From an uncultured Prevotella sp. (GTDB lineage Bacteria > Bacteroidota > Bacteroidia > Bacteroidales > Bacteroidaceae), in contig CAJKQX010000032.1 in NCBI GenBank assembly GCA_905202125.1, forward strand, positions 1 through 26,288: a stretch of 26,288 nt of DNA, in the 5' to 3' direction. Of this stretch, positions 1 to 7,031 are shown piece by piece. The first letter of the stretch is position 1, and every line of letters starts with the position of its first letter. The translations under genes were made by a program, and so were the position numbers. Under the pieces are notes generated by a model. That model searched no databases, was not told where the DNA came from, and saw nothing but the letters and a program-made list of their open reading frames with translations.

Positions 1-100
1 ATCGGATGTAGGGCTGAAGGCCCGAAAAGCGCCCAGCCCGGGGCAAAGCGAAACGGAGTGGAGCGACGCCCCGGGCTTGAATGAATTGAGATGATTGCGC
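1..100. repeat. GC-rich intergenic repeat with inverted arms
   Basis: This non-coding stretch holds nested inverted repeats. An AGCCCGGGGC arm near 37-46 faces GCCCCGGGCT near 69-78, and a short GGGC/GCCC pair sits at the left end after GTAGGGCTGAAGGCCC. It begins with a GTAGGGC motif that recurs in altered form at 1770 and three times after 25961. From general familiarity, similar GTAGGGCTGAAGGCCCG blocks occur between genes in Bacteroidota; their function is unknown. The window cuts its left end, so its full size is not visible. Confidence 0.5.
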
Positions 101-122
101 GTTGAAGGCGCAAAAGCGTTTA

Positions 123-713
123 TCACAGATTCAGCAGCATGCCCACCTTCACGTTGACGACGGGCCTGACCTCTCCTCCCACGAGATATGCTCCCGTGTT
201 GAGACCCAGTATGAGGCCGTTGCTGATTTGAAAATCCACACCTATACGTGCGGCGGAGGCGAACCCGTCGAGAGATTTCCTCGTGCTCTCCTCGGCCGAC
301 TTGAGTTCCTCGCCGAAACCATATCCCAACAGGATGTCGGCAAATATCCAGCTGTTGCCGCCGTTGTAGAGATACATTCCCGGCCCCAGGCCTATCATGT
401 ATTCGCGCATGGTATGGTCGAGCTTGGTCTTCTCGCCGGCATAGATACCCTCGTAATGTCCGTTGTTGATGCCGCCGTGGAGCATGAACGCCCCGTAAAA
501 CCTCTCATTGATGCCGTAGCGGCACCCTAAGCCGAGGTCGTAGCCCGACTTGTTGCTCATGTCGTGAAACAACTCGTAGCCGCCCTGTAACTCTATGTGC
601 CAATAGCCGGCCTGAGCCCTGCACTCCTGCGCCGAGACGATCATGAGCGAAAGGAAGAGCAGGGACATCACGATTTTATTGAAAAAATATCTTATCATGG
701 CCTCCGGTTTCAT
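123..713 (-). CDS. Predicted outer-membrane beta-barrel protein
   Basis: This 196-residue protein has a signal peptide (hydrophobic run about residues 14-28) followed by alternating amphipathic strands rich in Gly, Tyr and Phe, and ends in LLNL. That is the look of a small porin-like or OmpA-N-like barrel. I cannot assign a named family or ligand. Two possible signal peptidase I sites (after VSA-28 or CRA-33) would both leave a Gln at the new N terminus. The chosen ATG overlaps the stop of the upstream gene as ATGA, so the two are probably translationally coupled. In-frame ATGs at residues 6 and 16 are alternative starts; a GGAGG lies only 2 nt before the residue-6 ATG, too close for a normal ribosome binding site. 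Confidence 0.7.
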   Translation of the reverse strand: MKPEAMIRYFFNKIVMSLLFLSLMIVSAQECRAQAGYWHIELQGGYELFHDMSNKSGYDLGLGCRYGINERFYGAFMLHGGINNGHYEGIYAGEKTKLDHTMREYMIGLGPGMYLYNGGNSWIFADILLGYGFGEELKSAEESTRKSLDGFASAARIGVDFQISNGLILGLNTGAYLVGGEVRPVVNVKVGMLLNL

Positions 714-1384
714 TTCGTCGGATTATACATGTCGGCTATCTGTTGCAGATTGTCCGGCTTAATCTCCTTGTTCTTCAGTTTCTCACACAGTGCGGGGTCG
801 TCCGCGAGATACTCCATGAGCAATGTGCGCCAATGCTTTGCGCCGCTACCCTTGTAGCCGATGATGCGGCCGTACTCTTCGCCCTTCTTCTTGGCTATGT
901 ATATGATGTTGCCGTTCTGCACACTGGTGATGGTGAGCGTGCCGTCCTTAGGTATGCTGTACTTGTAGCCGCACACGTAGAAATCCACGTGGTCGCCCTG
1001 CGCCTCGATGGCCATCCACTGCGGTTGTATCACCTTCGTCTTCTTGGTGGAGAACATCTTGCGCGTCACGTACGGCACCGACAGCAGGAAATTGCATTTG
1101 TCCGTATGTGTCTTCTTCCACACGCCGAGCACCTCGATGTCTGTGTTCTTCAGTTTGAGTTTCTTGCCGTCGGTCGTGGTGATGCTTATCCGCTTGGTGT
1201 TGCATTTGGGCATGCGCACACGTCCCACATACTCCGTGCCGTCCTTCATCACCACGCGTCCCTCCTCCTTGTCGGTGGCGTCCTTTACCACACTGTATAT
1301 CTGACAACTGTCCGCAAGCGGGATGATGAGGGCCAGCGGCAGGAGCAGCAGGAGCCGACCCATGATTTTTTTGATTCTTTTCAT
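710..1384 (-). CDS. Hypothetical exported protein, possible lipoprotein
   Basis: This 224-residue protein starts with a basic, strongly hydrophobic leader (KRIKKIMGRLLLLLPLALI) ending in ADSC at residue 27. That makes it a possible lipoprotein, although the residues before the Cys fit the lipobox poorly. The mature part is Lys- and Thr-rich. Residues about 40-85 (GRVVMKDGTEYVGRV, then ISITTTDGKKLKLK) look like short beta-hairpins of the kind seen in exported Bacteroidota proteins that begin with a small beta domain. I do not recognise a family. It precedes the beta-barrel gene with a 4-nt ATGA overlap, so the pair is likely one envelope operon. No convincing promoter was found upstream, only a 16-bp palindrome at 1478-1493. 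Confidence 0.65.
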   Translation of the reverse strand: MKRIKKIMGRLLLLLPLALIIPLADSCQIYSVVKDATDKEEGRVVMKDGTEYVGRVRMPKCNTKRISITTTDGKKLKLKNTDIEVLGVWKKTHTDKCNFLLSVPYVTRKMFSTKKTKVIQPQWMAIEAQGDHVDFYVCGYKYSIPKDGTLTITSVQNGNIIYIAKKKGEEYGRIIGYKGSGAKHWRTLLMEYLADDPALCEKLKNKEIKPDNLQQIADMYNPTK

Positions 1385-1477
1385 ACGTCTTTATTGTTTT
1401 TATGTTTCACGATGATTTATACGCTCACACATGTGGCGCTATCATTTGCAAAATTCAGTATAAAATTCGAAAAAGTG

Positions 1478-1493
1478 CTCAACAAATGTTGAG
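1478..1493. promoter_or_regulatory. 16-bp palindrome upstream of the envelope pair
   Basis: CTCAACAAATGTTGAG is a perfect palindrome of 7-bp arms around AA, about 95 bp upstream of the start at 1384. It could be an operator, but no regulator can be linked to it and a chance occurrence in AT-rich DNA is possible. Confidence 0.25.
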
Positions 1494-1576
1494 AGTTGAC
1501 AATGTAGTGCAAAAAATTTTTGATTCATCCCTACATTTGGAGTGATGAACCCGAAACAATTGAAACAATGACATAT

Positions 1577-1761
1577 ATTAGCCTGCATTATTCATAGGAT
1601 TCCGTCGCGAGAATACCAAATGGCTGTGCATCAGTGAAAGCACAACGATGCCGATGCAGAATGTAGTAAACCCTACTTTCAAAGAGAAAGAGTGAGCACT
1701 TCGCTGAGGTGCAGTCAGTTGGGATTTGTAGCAGGAAGTTCTATGAATAATGCAGGTTAGT
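1577..1761. mobile_element. Candidate MITE or insertion sequence remnant
   Basis: Two 21-bp inverted repeats bracket 143 bp: 1577-1597 and 1741-1761 match at 19 of 21 positions, with a perfect 16-bp core (CTATGAATAATGCAGG in the right arm). A reading frame is open on the plus strand from 1582 to 1695, encoding RRENTKWLCIS among other residues, with no start codon and no gene around it. That would fit the last codons of a deleted transposase but is not proof. No target-site duplication is obvious. It lies in a 559-bp gene-free stretch (1385-1943). The rest of that stretch shows a GTAGGGCCGCAA motif at 1770-1781, shared with the repeats at the right end of the window, and nothing else recognisable. 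Confidence 0.45.
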
Positions 1762-1943
1762 AAGTCGGTGTAGGGCCGCAAGGGAATTTATTCCTAAAAT
1801 AATGGTCTTTTGGTAAGGGTTTTGTCACATTTCCTTGCGTGAGTTTCCCGCCGGGTCTGAGTGATAATCCGTCGTATGTTCAAATCCGAAACTCCACTCC
1901 GAAAACGTTTGGTCAGGATATATGCCCGATTTCAGGCTGTTCG

Positions 1944-2516
1944 TCATTTTCCACCCCCCTCCAATAGAATTTCGCGGCGAATGCGACTGAGATGGGTAGG
2001 AGTGATGTTGAGGTAGGAGGCAAACTCTTTGAGCGTGATGTGTTGCAGTAGGGCGGGGCAGCGGTGTATCAGTTCGAGGTAGCGCTGTTTGGGCGAGTGG
2101 CGGTATAGATCGACGTATCGTTCGTGAGCCATGCGAAACAATGACTCGGCCATCGACAACCGTATGTCTGGATGAGCGTCAAGCAACGATCTGATCTTCT
2201 CGGCACTTACCACCAAGACTGTGGCCGATGAGCCCGCAATCATATCGTTGAGCGCAGGAGCATGATGGAGAGTGCTGTAATAGTCGCCTGCCAGATTGCC
2301 GGAAAAGGTAAAACCCGTGATATGCTCGTCGCCATCGCTGTCGATGACGGAATATTTGAAATAGCCCGACTCGATGAATCCCCAATATCTGGGACTCTCG
2401 CCGAAGCGAAGAAAGAAATCGCCCTTGTCGAAGGAGCGCCGCATTCCCTCTCGTTGGCATATCTCGCGCAGGAAATCAAACCCGACAGTGTTTACATAAT
2501 GATTGAATTTGGCCAT
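1944..2516 (-). CDS. Crp/Fnr family transcriptional regulator
   Basis: This 190-residue protein has a cyclic-nucleotide-binding-like beta-roll (residues about 25-120, including FFLRFGESPRYWGFIESGYFK) followed by helices and a winged helix-turn-helix (LKEFASYLNITPTHLSRIRRE, about residues 160-182). The HTH recognition helix THLSRIRRE is typical of the many Bacteroidota Crp-like regulators. The beta-roll lacks a clear GE...R(S/T) cAMP pocket and the cysteine pattern of an Fnr iron-sulfur cluster, so the effector is unknown. The gene is transcribed away from the restriction-modification pair at 2750, and the two share a 230-bp region of head-to-head promoter repeats. Whether it regulates those genes cannot be told. 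Confidence 0.85.
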   Translation of the reverse strand: MAKFNHYVNTVGFDFLREICQREGMRRSFDKGDFFLRFGESPRYWGFIESGYFKYSVIDSDGDEHITGFTFSGNLAGDYYSTLHHAPALNDMIAGSSATVLVVSAEKIRSLLDAHPDIRLSMAESLFRMAHERYVDLYRHSPKQRYLELIHRCPALLQHITLKEFASYLNITPTHLSRIRREILLEGGGK

Positions 2517-2539
2517 GATGAGTTTTCAACTTAAAAAAG

Positions 2540-2573
2540 CAAAGGTATAAAAAAAGGTGGGCTGGTCGGCAAA
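2540..2573 (-). promoter_or_regulatory. Promoter of the Crp-type regulator
   Basis: On the minus strand a TTTG (2570-2573) and a TACCTTTG (2540-2547) are separated by 22 nt, slightly longer than the usual 19-21 nt of the Bacteroidota housekeeping promoter. The spacer carries CCACCTTT, as in the other promoter repeats of the window, so this looks like a diverged copy facing the opposite way. Confidence 0.5.
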
Positions 2574-2607
2574 CGAAAAAGGATTTTTTTTCGTTTTTCG
2601 TTTGCCG
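2567..2607. repeat. Inverted repeat between divergent promoters
   Basis: CGGCAAACGAAAAA (2567-2580) is the exact reverse complement of the 14 bases at 2594-2607, with a 13-nt T-rich centre. Each arm contains the -33 TTTG of one of two head-to-head promoters, one for the Crp-type regulator and one for the restriction-modification side. The symmetry may simply reflect two promoter copies facing each other, or it may be a shared operator. Confidence 0.6.
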
Positions 2608-2632
2608 TTGCACTCACCTTTCACTATCTTTT
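2601..2632 (+). promoter_or_regulatory. Upstream, weakened copy of the promoter repeat
   Basis: TTTG (2601-2604), 20 nt, then TATCTTTT (2625-2632). The last base differs from the TAnnTTTG consensus, so it may be weak or dead. The spacer has CTCACCTTTCAC. CTATCTT (2624-2630) and AAGATAG (2636-2642) form an inverted repeat across the expected start region. Confidence 0.5.
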
Positions 2633-2653
2633 CATAAGATAGGAGGCGGCTCG

Positions 2654-2703
2654 GCAATGGCAAACGAAAATGAAAATAAATTCTCATTTTCGTTTGCCAT
2701 TGC
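2654..2703. repeat. Perfect 20-bp inverted repeat in the R-M promoter
   Basis: The 20 bases at 2654-2673 are the exact reverse complement of 2684-2703, with a 10-nt AT-rich loop. The right arm includes the -33 TTTG of the promoter at 2693-2724. A structure or bound protein here would block that promoter, so this is a plausible control site for the restriction-modification genes. No C-protein gene is present. Confidence 0.6.
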
Positions 2704-2724
2704 TCTTACCTTTCACTATCTTTG
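2693..2724 (+). promoter_or_regulatory. Promoter of the restriction-modification operon
   Basis: TTTG (2693-2696), 20 nt, TATCTTTG (2717-2724): a full match to the Bacteroidota housekeeping promoter. The methyltransferase ATG follows at 2750, giving a leader of about 20 nt. The spacer carries CTTACCTTTCAC, as in the sister copies. Confidence 0.75.
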
Positions 2725-2749
2725 CATTCTAAAAATATCTTAATTGTAA

Positions 2750-3943
2750 ATGACACGACGACACAGAGAAATAGTGAAATCCACATTCAGAGTTAATACA
2801 GTGAGGGAAGCCAAAGAGATTGGTCTCGGTCATCTGAAACAAATGGAACTTGAAAAAGTTGTTTGTTTCGGCCTGCCTGAGATTGACGACAGGTTCAATA
2901 TATGGCGCGTCCCGCTAAAAACTAAAAGTGGAGATGCTATCGGCGAAATTGTCATTGATGCCGTCACTACTTTTATTGATTCGGCCAAAACCACCCCTAA
3001 GGATCTTCTTGAAAACAGATTGCTGGGACGATCGGACGGCAGTCTGAAACGTCGCAAGAACACATGCAAGACGCCGAAGATATCCAGCCTTAGAAATACT
3101 ATCGGTATGGGCGACAGCGAATATCTGTTGAAGGAACTGCCGTCGGAATGTATTGACCTTGTTTTCACTTCGCCTCCTTATTTCAACGCAAAGCCCGAGT
3201 ACACGGAATATCTTTCGTATGAGGAATATCTGCTGAAGATGAAGAAGATCATCCACGAATGCGCAAGGGTTCTCAACGAAGGCCGATTCTTTGTGCTGAA
3301 TGTCTCGCCTGTGCTTATCAGAAGGGCAAGCCGAAGTGAGGCAAGCCGAAGGATAGCTGTGCCTTTCGACTTTCACAGGCTGTTTATGGAAGAAGGTTTT
3401 GAGTTTGTAGATGATATAATCTGGGCCAAACCCGAAGGTGCGGGATGGGCCACCGGCAGAGGACGACGATTTGCAGCAGACAGAAACCCGTTGCAATACA
3501 AGCCCGTACCCGTGACAGAATATCTACTGGTTTATAGGAAAAAGTCGGACAAACTGATAGACTGGCTCATCCGGAAACATCCCGACCAACAAGCCGTGGC
3601 CGACTCGAAAATCAAGGACGGATACGAGGTGACCAATATTTGGAAAATCACACCAGCCCACTGCAAGGAACACCCGGCCATATTCCCGGCAGAGTTGGCC
3701 GAAAAGGTCATAACTTACTATTCTTTCAAGAATGACGTAGTATTGGATCCCTTTGGCGGTACCGGAACTACGGCTAAAGCGGCGGCCAGACTTGGCAGGA
3801 GATTTGTCACCTTCGAGATGGAGCAAAAATATATCGAACTTATAAAGAAGAGCTTTGCAAACACGAAACTCTTGGACGATGGATATAATATAAACTGGAT
3901 AAACACAGATCCGCCAACCGACAATAATTTGTTTGGCCTATGA
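2750..3943 (+). CDS. Type II DNA methyltransferase (N4-cytosine or N6-adenine)
   Basis: This is the modification half of a type II system and protects host DNA from the nuclease encoded next. The 397-residue protein has catalytic motif IV as TSPPY (residues 140-144) and the AdoMet-binding DPFGGTGTT near the C terminus (333-341). That motif order (IV before I) is the beta class of amino-methyltransferases (N6_N4_Mtase family). An SPPY rather than DPPY/NPPY motif favours N4-cytosine, but does not prove it. Residues 1-110 form an extension without a recognised domain. The start follows a strong promoter at a normal short distance, and the stop overlaps the next start as ATGA. The pair is visibly richer in A+T than its neighbours, suggesting horizontal transfer. 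Confidence 0.85.
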   Translation: MTRRHREIVKSTFRVNTVREAKEIGLGHLKQMELEKVVCFGLPEIDDRFNIWRVPLKTKSGDAIGEIVIDAVTTFIDSAKTTPKDLLENRLLGRSDGSLKRRKNTCKTPKISSLRNTIGMGDSEYLLKELPSECIDLVFTSPPYFNAKPEYTEYLSYEEYLLKMKKIIHECARVLNEGRFFVLNVSPVLIRRASRSEASRRIAVPFDFHRLFMEEGFEFVDDIIWAKPEGAGWATGRGRRFAADRNPLQYKPVPVTEYLLVYRKKSDKLIDWLIRKHPDQQAVADSKIKDGYEVTNIWKITPAHCKEHPAIFPAELAEKVITYYSFKNDVVLDPFGGTGTTAKAAARLGRRFVTFEMEQKYIELIKKSFANTKLLDDGYNINWINTDPPTDNNLFGL

Positions 3944-5025
3944 AAAAACTTAGTAATCTCATCCCCGCCGACAGCCTCGATTTGGTCAATTACAGCGGCA
4001 CAGAACTGATAGACAGATTGGGCAAAGACATCATCTCAAATGTAGTTCTTTCCGTACTGTGTGGGGATAATATCCGGAATCTGACTGAGGGGCTGACGCA
4101 AAGAAGAATATTGCTCATGAACGCTTCTTTGTTCATGACTTACGTTAAAGCATTGTCGTCCTTTGAGGAATTATCCGACAATTTGTCTGACATCGTGGCT
4201 TCGGAGGTGAAGACCAAATTAAGTCCTGAGAAAAAGCGTTACTTATTATGGTTCTTAGGTTTGACAGGCAAGAGTTTGCAGAATGTGATTAGAGAACAAA
4301 GTCAACTTGAACGCTATATAAAAGATCTGGACAAAAACCTCACGGAAATAAGCCGAGATATTTCCACGCGATATGGCGACCTCAAGTTGACTGCCGTCAA
4401 TGAAGGCATGGAGTATCTTTTGCAGTGGCCCGATTTGCTCAGGTGTATGTTGGCATTGGGATCTCAGACCCTGACCGTCAGAGGATCTGAGAAATCGATG
4501 TATGGCAAACTGTTTGAGAAATTCGTGTTGGGCTCCGTTCTTACCATCTTAGGTTTCAACTATATCAGCAGGGAAAATCCGAAGAATACAAAGGTATTCT
4601 GGCTGTCTGAAAGATTGGACAAAAGGGAAAGTGATGCGACAGCCTTGCTCAAGGCTGGCTATGGCATCAGATTTGATATTGGTTTTATCGGAAAGGGCAA
4701 TCCAGAAATCAGCCTGGATAAAGTCACTCGGTTTGAACGGATAATGGAACGAAACGGTGTCACCAGCAATACTGTTACCATTATTCTGATTGACACGATT
4801 GGAGAAAGAAGTAGAATAGAGGACATGGCCAACAACATCGGCGGATACATTATCCAAATGAGTGGAACTTATTGGGTCCACGAATTGGCACAAACCATAA
4901 AGAAAGCCTTCCCTTTTTACAGGAATCCGCTTTTGAGAATGACAAAAGAAAAATCTTTGGTTTATCTGAAAAATCAAATGCAGAATATAGACCTGTCCCA
5001 ATTCCTTTCAACACCCGAAATATAA
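3940..5025 (+). CDS. Type II restriction endonuclease, CfrBI-like (tentative)
   Basis: This 361-residue protein is coupled to the methyltransferase by a 4-nt overlap, and that position is the strongest argument for it being the cognate nuclease. The C-terminal half has a likely PD-(D/E)XK-like core: E193 in GKLFEKFV, D246 in RFDIGFIG, and GNPEISLDK (253-261) as the possible metal-binding strand. No textbook ExK triad is visible, so the active-site assignment is provisional. From memory, DIGFIG...NPEISLDK resembles the CfrBI family, whose methyltransferase makes N4-cytosine in CCWWGG. That agrees with the SPPY motif next door but needs a profile search. Residues 1-180 are helical and unassigned. 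AT-rich like its partner. Confidence 0.65.
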   Translation: MKKLSNLIPADSLDLVNYSGTELIDRLGKDIISNVVLSVLCGDNIRNLTEGLTQRRILLMNASLFMTYVKALSSFEELSDNLSDIVASEVKTKLSPEKKRYLLWFLGLTGKSLQNVIREQSQLERYIKDLDKNLTEISRDISTRYGDLKLTAVNEGMEYLLQWPDLLRCMLALGSQTLTVRGSEKSMYGKLFEKFVLGSVLTILGFNYISRENPKNTKVFWLSERLDKRESDATALLKAGYGIRFDIGFIGKGNPEISLDKVTRFERIMERNGVTSNTVTIILIDTIGERSRIEDMANNIGGYIIQMSGTYWVHELAQTIKKAFPFYRNPLLRMTKEKSLVYLKNQMQNIDLSQFLSTPEI

Positions 5026-5035
5026 GAAAACAATT

Positions 5036-5553
5036 ATGAAAATCAAGAGTAAAGATATTGCAGTGGCAATGATTGGCGCGCTGTTTATCACGGCTACAAG
5101 CGAGGCTGTGGCGGGCGAACGGGACGATGTGTGCCGTGTGCAGCGGATGCACGGACAGGTGTGGCAGTCGTTCGCACTGAAGGACGTGAGGCTTACCGAC
5201 AGTTATTTCAAGAAGGCGATGGACCTCGACCACCGGTACTTGTTGCAGCTCGAGGTGGACAGGCTCATTCCCCACGTGCGCCGCAACGTGGGTCTGCAAC
5301 CCAAAGGCCAAAACTATGGCGGATGGGAGACACACGGCGGATGCACCTACGGACCTTCGTAGACGATAACCACCTCTGCACCGTCGACCTGTACCGCCGC
5401 CTGCATCTCACATACGTGGACGACGTCTACACCATACCCACGGCTTGGACAAAGGGCAAGGACCGCGTGAAAATCACGTTCAGAGCCGCCAAAGGTTGTG
5501 AGGCGGGAGGTCTGTATGAACTGAAGATTACGGCAGATACGGATTTCAGGTGA
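5036..5553 (+). pseudogene. Remnant of a GH127-like glycosidase, internally deleted
   Basis: Two pieces of one family lie in different frames. Frame one (from ATG 5036 to the stop at 5362) encodes a signal peptide and then VRLTDSYFKKAMDLDHRYLL and YGGWE, which match the N terminus of GH127/DUF1680 enzymes (beta-L-arabinofuranosidase type). From about 5360, in the next frame, come VDEVYPIP-like and KGKDRVKITFRA-like segments (here VDDVYTIP and the latter exactly), then AGGLYELKI, which match the family's C terminus. The roughly 600 residues normally between them, including the catalytic domain, are missing. The join is near 5335-5365 and also shifts the frame. It begins 10 nt after the restriction gene. 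A catalytic product is not possible. Confidence 0.75.
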
Positions 5554-5734
5554 AAGGATTTTTTATGGCTCTTCCGATATTTGGATTGAAATGTTAATTT
5601 CGAGCCCAGCATACGTAGAGATAATTAAGAATACGCAACTATCTCAGGGGGTAACTGTTAAAATCGCGCCCGTCAGATGTCAAAAATTTAAGGTTTGTCA
5701 CCCAAAATCCGGATGAACCTTTATTATCCGTATG

Positions 5735-5781
5735 AATTATAAAAGGTGCATCCATTTTGCATGGGCGCACCTTTTATAATT
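5735..5781. terminator. Strong bidirectional hairpin
   Basis: AATTATAAAAGGTGC (5735-5749) pairs perfectly with 5767-5781, and CCAT/ATGG pairs inside the loop. The outer A/T part supplies the T-run for both directions. It sits between the GH127 remnant and the convergent Rpn gene ending at 5807, where a shared terminator is expected. The rest of 5554-5806 shows nothing recognisable. Confidence 0.7.
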
Positions 5782-5806
5782 TCAAACAACTCTGTTGTTG
5801 ACAATA

Positions 5807-6769
5807 CTAACTCTTGGAATTATCCAAAATGCTCTGAACCTCTTCAATTGTCTTGTTGAACATCTGAGCAATCTTTTCTACGGAAAAACCGTTGGCTACG
5901 AGTATTCTGAAATTTTCAGACTCTTTCTTTAATTCGCCTTCAGCTCTTCCTTCAGCTCTTCCTTCAGCTCTTCCTTCGGCCAATCCTTTGGCTCTACCTT
6001 CGGCCAATCCTTTGGCTCTACCTTCGGCCAATCCTTCTGCCCTTCCTTCTTCCGTAGCCATCTTCTTTGCATAATCCATCACGGCATAGGTGTCACGGTA
6101 TTTCTTCAAAGCATAGTCATATTTCAGACGTTCCTCTCTACTGAGCGAACCTACATCTGCAATCTGTTCAAGACGGGCAAATACCGAATTTTTTGCTGCC
6201 TCAGGCAATCTTTCCAATACATCCATATCCTTTAATATACAAATCCAACGTTCAAAATCATTTGCACATTCATCCACCTCTTTCTTGAAATAAGGTAACT
6301 GAAGGAATATCATGCGAACCTTGTCGCTGAACACATGCTTGTCTTCGATATCCATCAGAGACACATCCGTACGAAACTTTTTCGGACCGTCTTTCAGATA
6401 AAAACTCAGGAATGCCACGAAATATATCGACTTGATGTCGTATTTCCAATGAGGTCCCTTCTCGCCCTGACGCGATATCGCTTCGGCTGTGTAATACACC
6501 GCGCGGTTCTTGAAATATTCCTGCGGACTCTGCTGCATCTCCACGATTATCTTCTCGCCGTTCTCCAACTCGCAGTATATGTCGTATATCTGCGAGCGGT
6601 CTTCCTCGTACATCGGCAGCTGTTCCTTGTCCAGAAAACGGAGCGACACTATCTTGCGCTCACCCTCCAACAGGTTGTTGAGAAAATCGATGAGCAGCGG
6701 CTTGGACAGTTCCTGACCGAAGATGCGTTTGAAACCTATGTCCGTGAAAGGGTTGATAAATCTTGACAT
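5807..6769 (-). CDS. Rpn-family recombination-promoting nuclease / putative transposase
   Basis: This 320-residue protein opens with MSRFINPFTDIGFKRIFG and continues with DIYCELENGEKIIVEMQQ, the PD-(D/E)XK core of the PDDEXK_2/Rpn family (formerly PD-(D/E)XK nuclease family transposase). E. coli members are Mg-dependent DNA nucleases that stimulate recombination; the normal role in Bacteroidota is unknown. I set the start at the family-typical MSRF rather than the ATG 39 nt upstream, since the promoter at 6795-6825 overlaps that upstream codon's region. Residues about 243-281 are AEGR/AKGL repeats forming a charged helical linker, encoded by 12- and 24-bp DNA repeats (5937-6052) that could change length by slippage. 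A short helical tail follows. Confidence 0.85.
   Translation of the reverse strand: MSRFINPFTDIGFKRIFGQELSKPLLIDFLNNLLEGERKIVSLRFLDKEQLPMYEEDRSQIYDIYCELENGEKIIVEMQQSPQEYFKNRAVYYTAEAISRQGEKGPHWKYDIKSIYFVAFLSFYLKDGPKKFRTDVSLMDIEDKHVFSDKVRMIFLQLPYFKKEVDECANDFERWICILKDMDVLERLPEAAKNSVFARLEQIADVGSLSREERLKYDYALKKYRDTYAVMDYAKKMATEEGRAEGLAEGRAKGLAEGRAKGLAEGRAEGRAEGRAEGELKKESENFRILVANGFSVEKIAQMFNKTIEEVQSILDNSKS
5937..6052. repeat. 12/24-bp coding repeats in the Rpn gene
   Basis: On the plus strand TTCAGCTCTTCC occurs three times in a row, followed by two copies of a 24-bp unit (CCAATCCTTTGGCTCTACCTTCGG). All units are multiples of 3, so slippage would change the AEGR/AKGL linker length without breaking the frame. 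Confidence 0.75.
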
Positions 6770-6794
6770 AAAAAACCTACTTGTATTTTCGCCG

Positions 6795-6825
6795 TAAAGA
6801 TACGGCAAATCCGAATAAACTCAAA
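6795..6825 (-). promoter_or_regulatory. Promoter of the Rpn-family gene
   Basis: On the minus strand TTTG (6822-6825), 19 nt, TATCTTTA (6795-6802), one mismatch to TAnnTTTG. The start codon at 6769 follows after about 25 nt. From here to 7031 no gene or repeat was recognised. Confidence 0.6.
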
Positions 6826-7031
6826 ATAAAATCGAGGTTATTTTTGTATTTCCATTTTCCTTACAAAGAGTCACATTGAAAGACAAAACCGATTATTGGG
6901 CAAACAATAAACAAGAAATGTTATTATGGCGCGCTATCTTGTTGCCTCAATTGTATAAGTGAAGCTGTCGGCCCTGTAATAAGCGATGTTGTATTCTATT
7001 GGCACATTGTTTACATCGTGCACCAGTCGTT

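Noticed and set aside
123..1492. Plus-strand ORFs of 142, 86 and 249 residues opposite the envelope genes
   Set aside because: They are antisense shadows of the two minus-strand genes, which carry signal peptides and coherent protein composition.
1517..1539. Promoter-like TTTTTG and TACATTTG on the plus strand
   Set aside because: The boxes are only 9 nt apart, and no plus-strand gene follows before the MITE-like element.
1578..1781. 67-residue minus-strand ORF in the MITE-like element
   Set aside because: It resembles no known family, and it spans the inverted repeats themselves.
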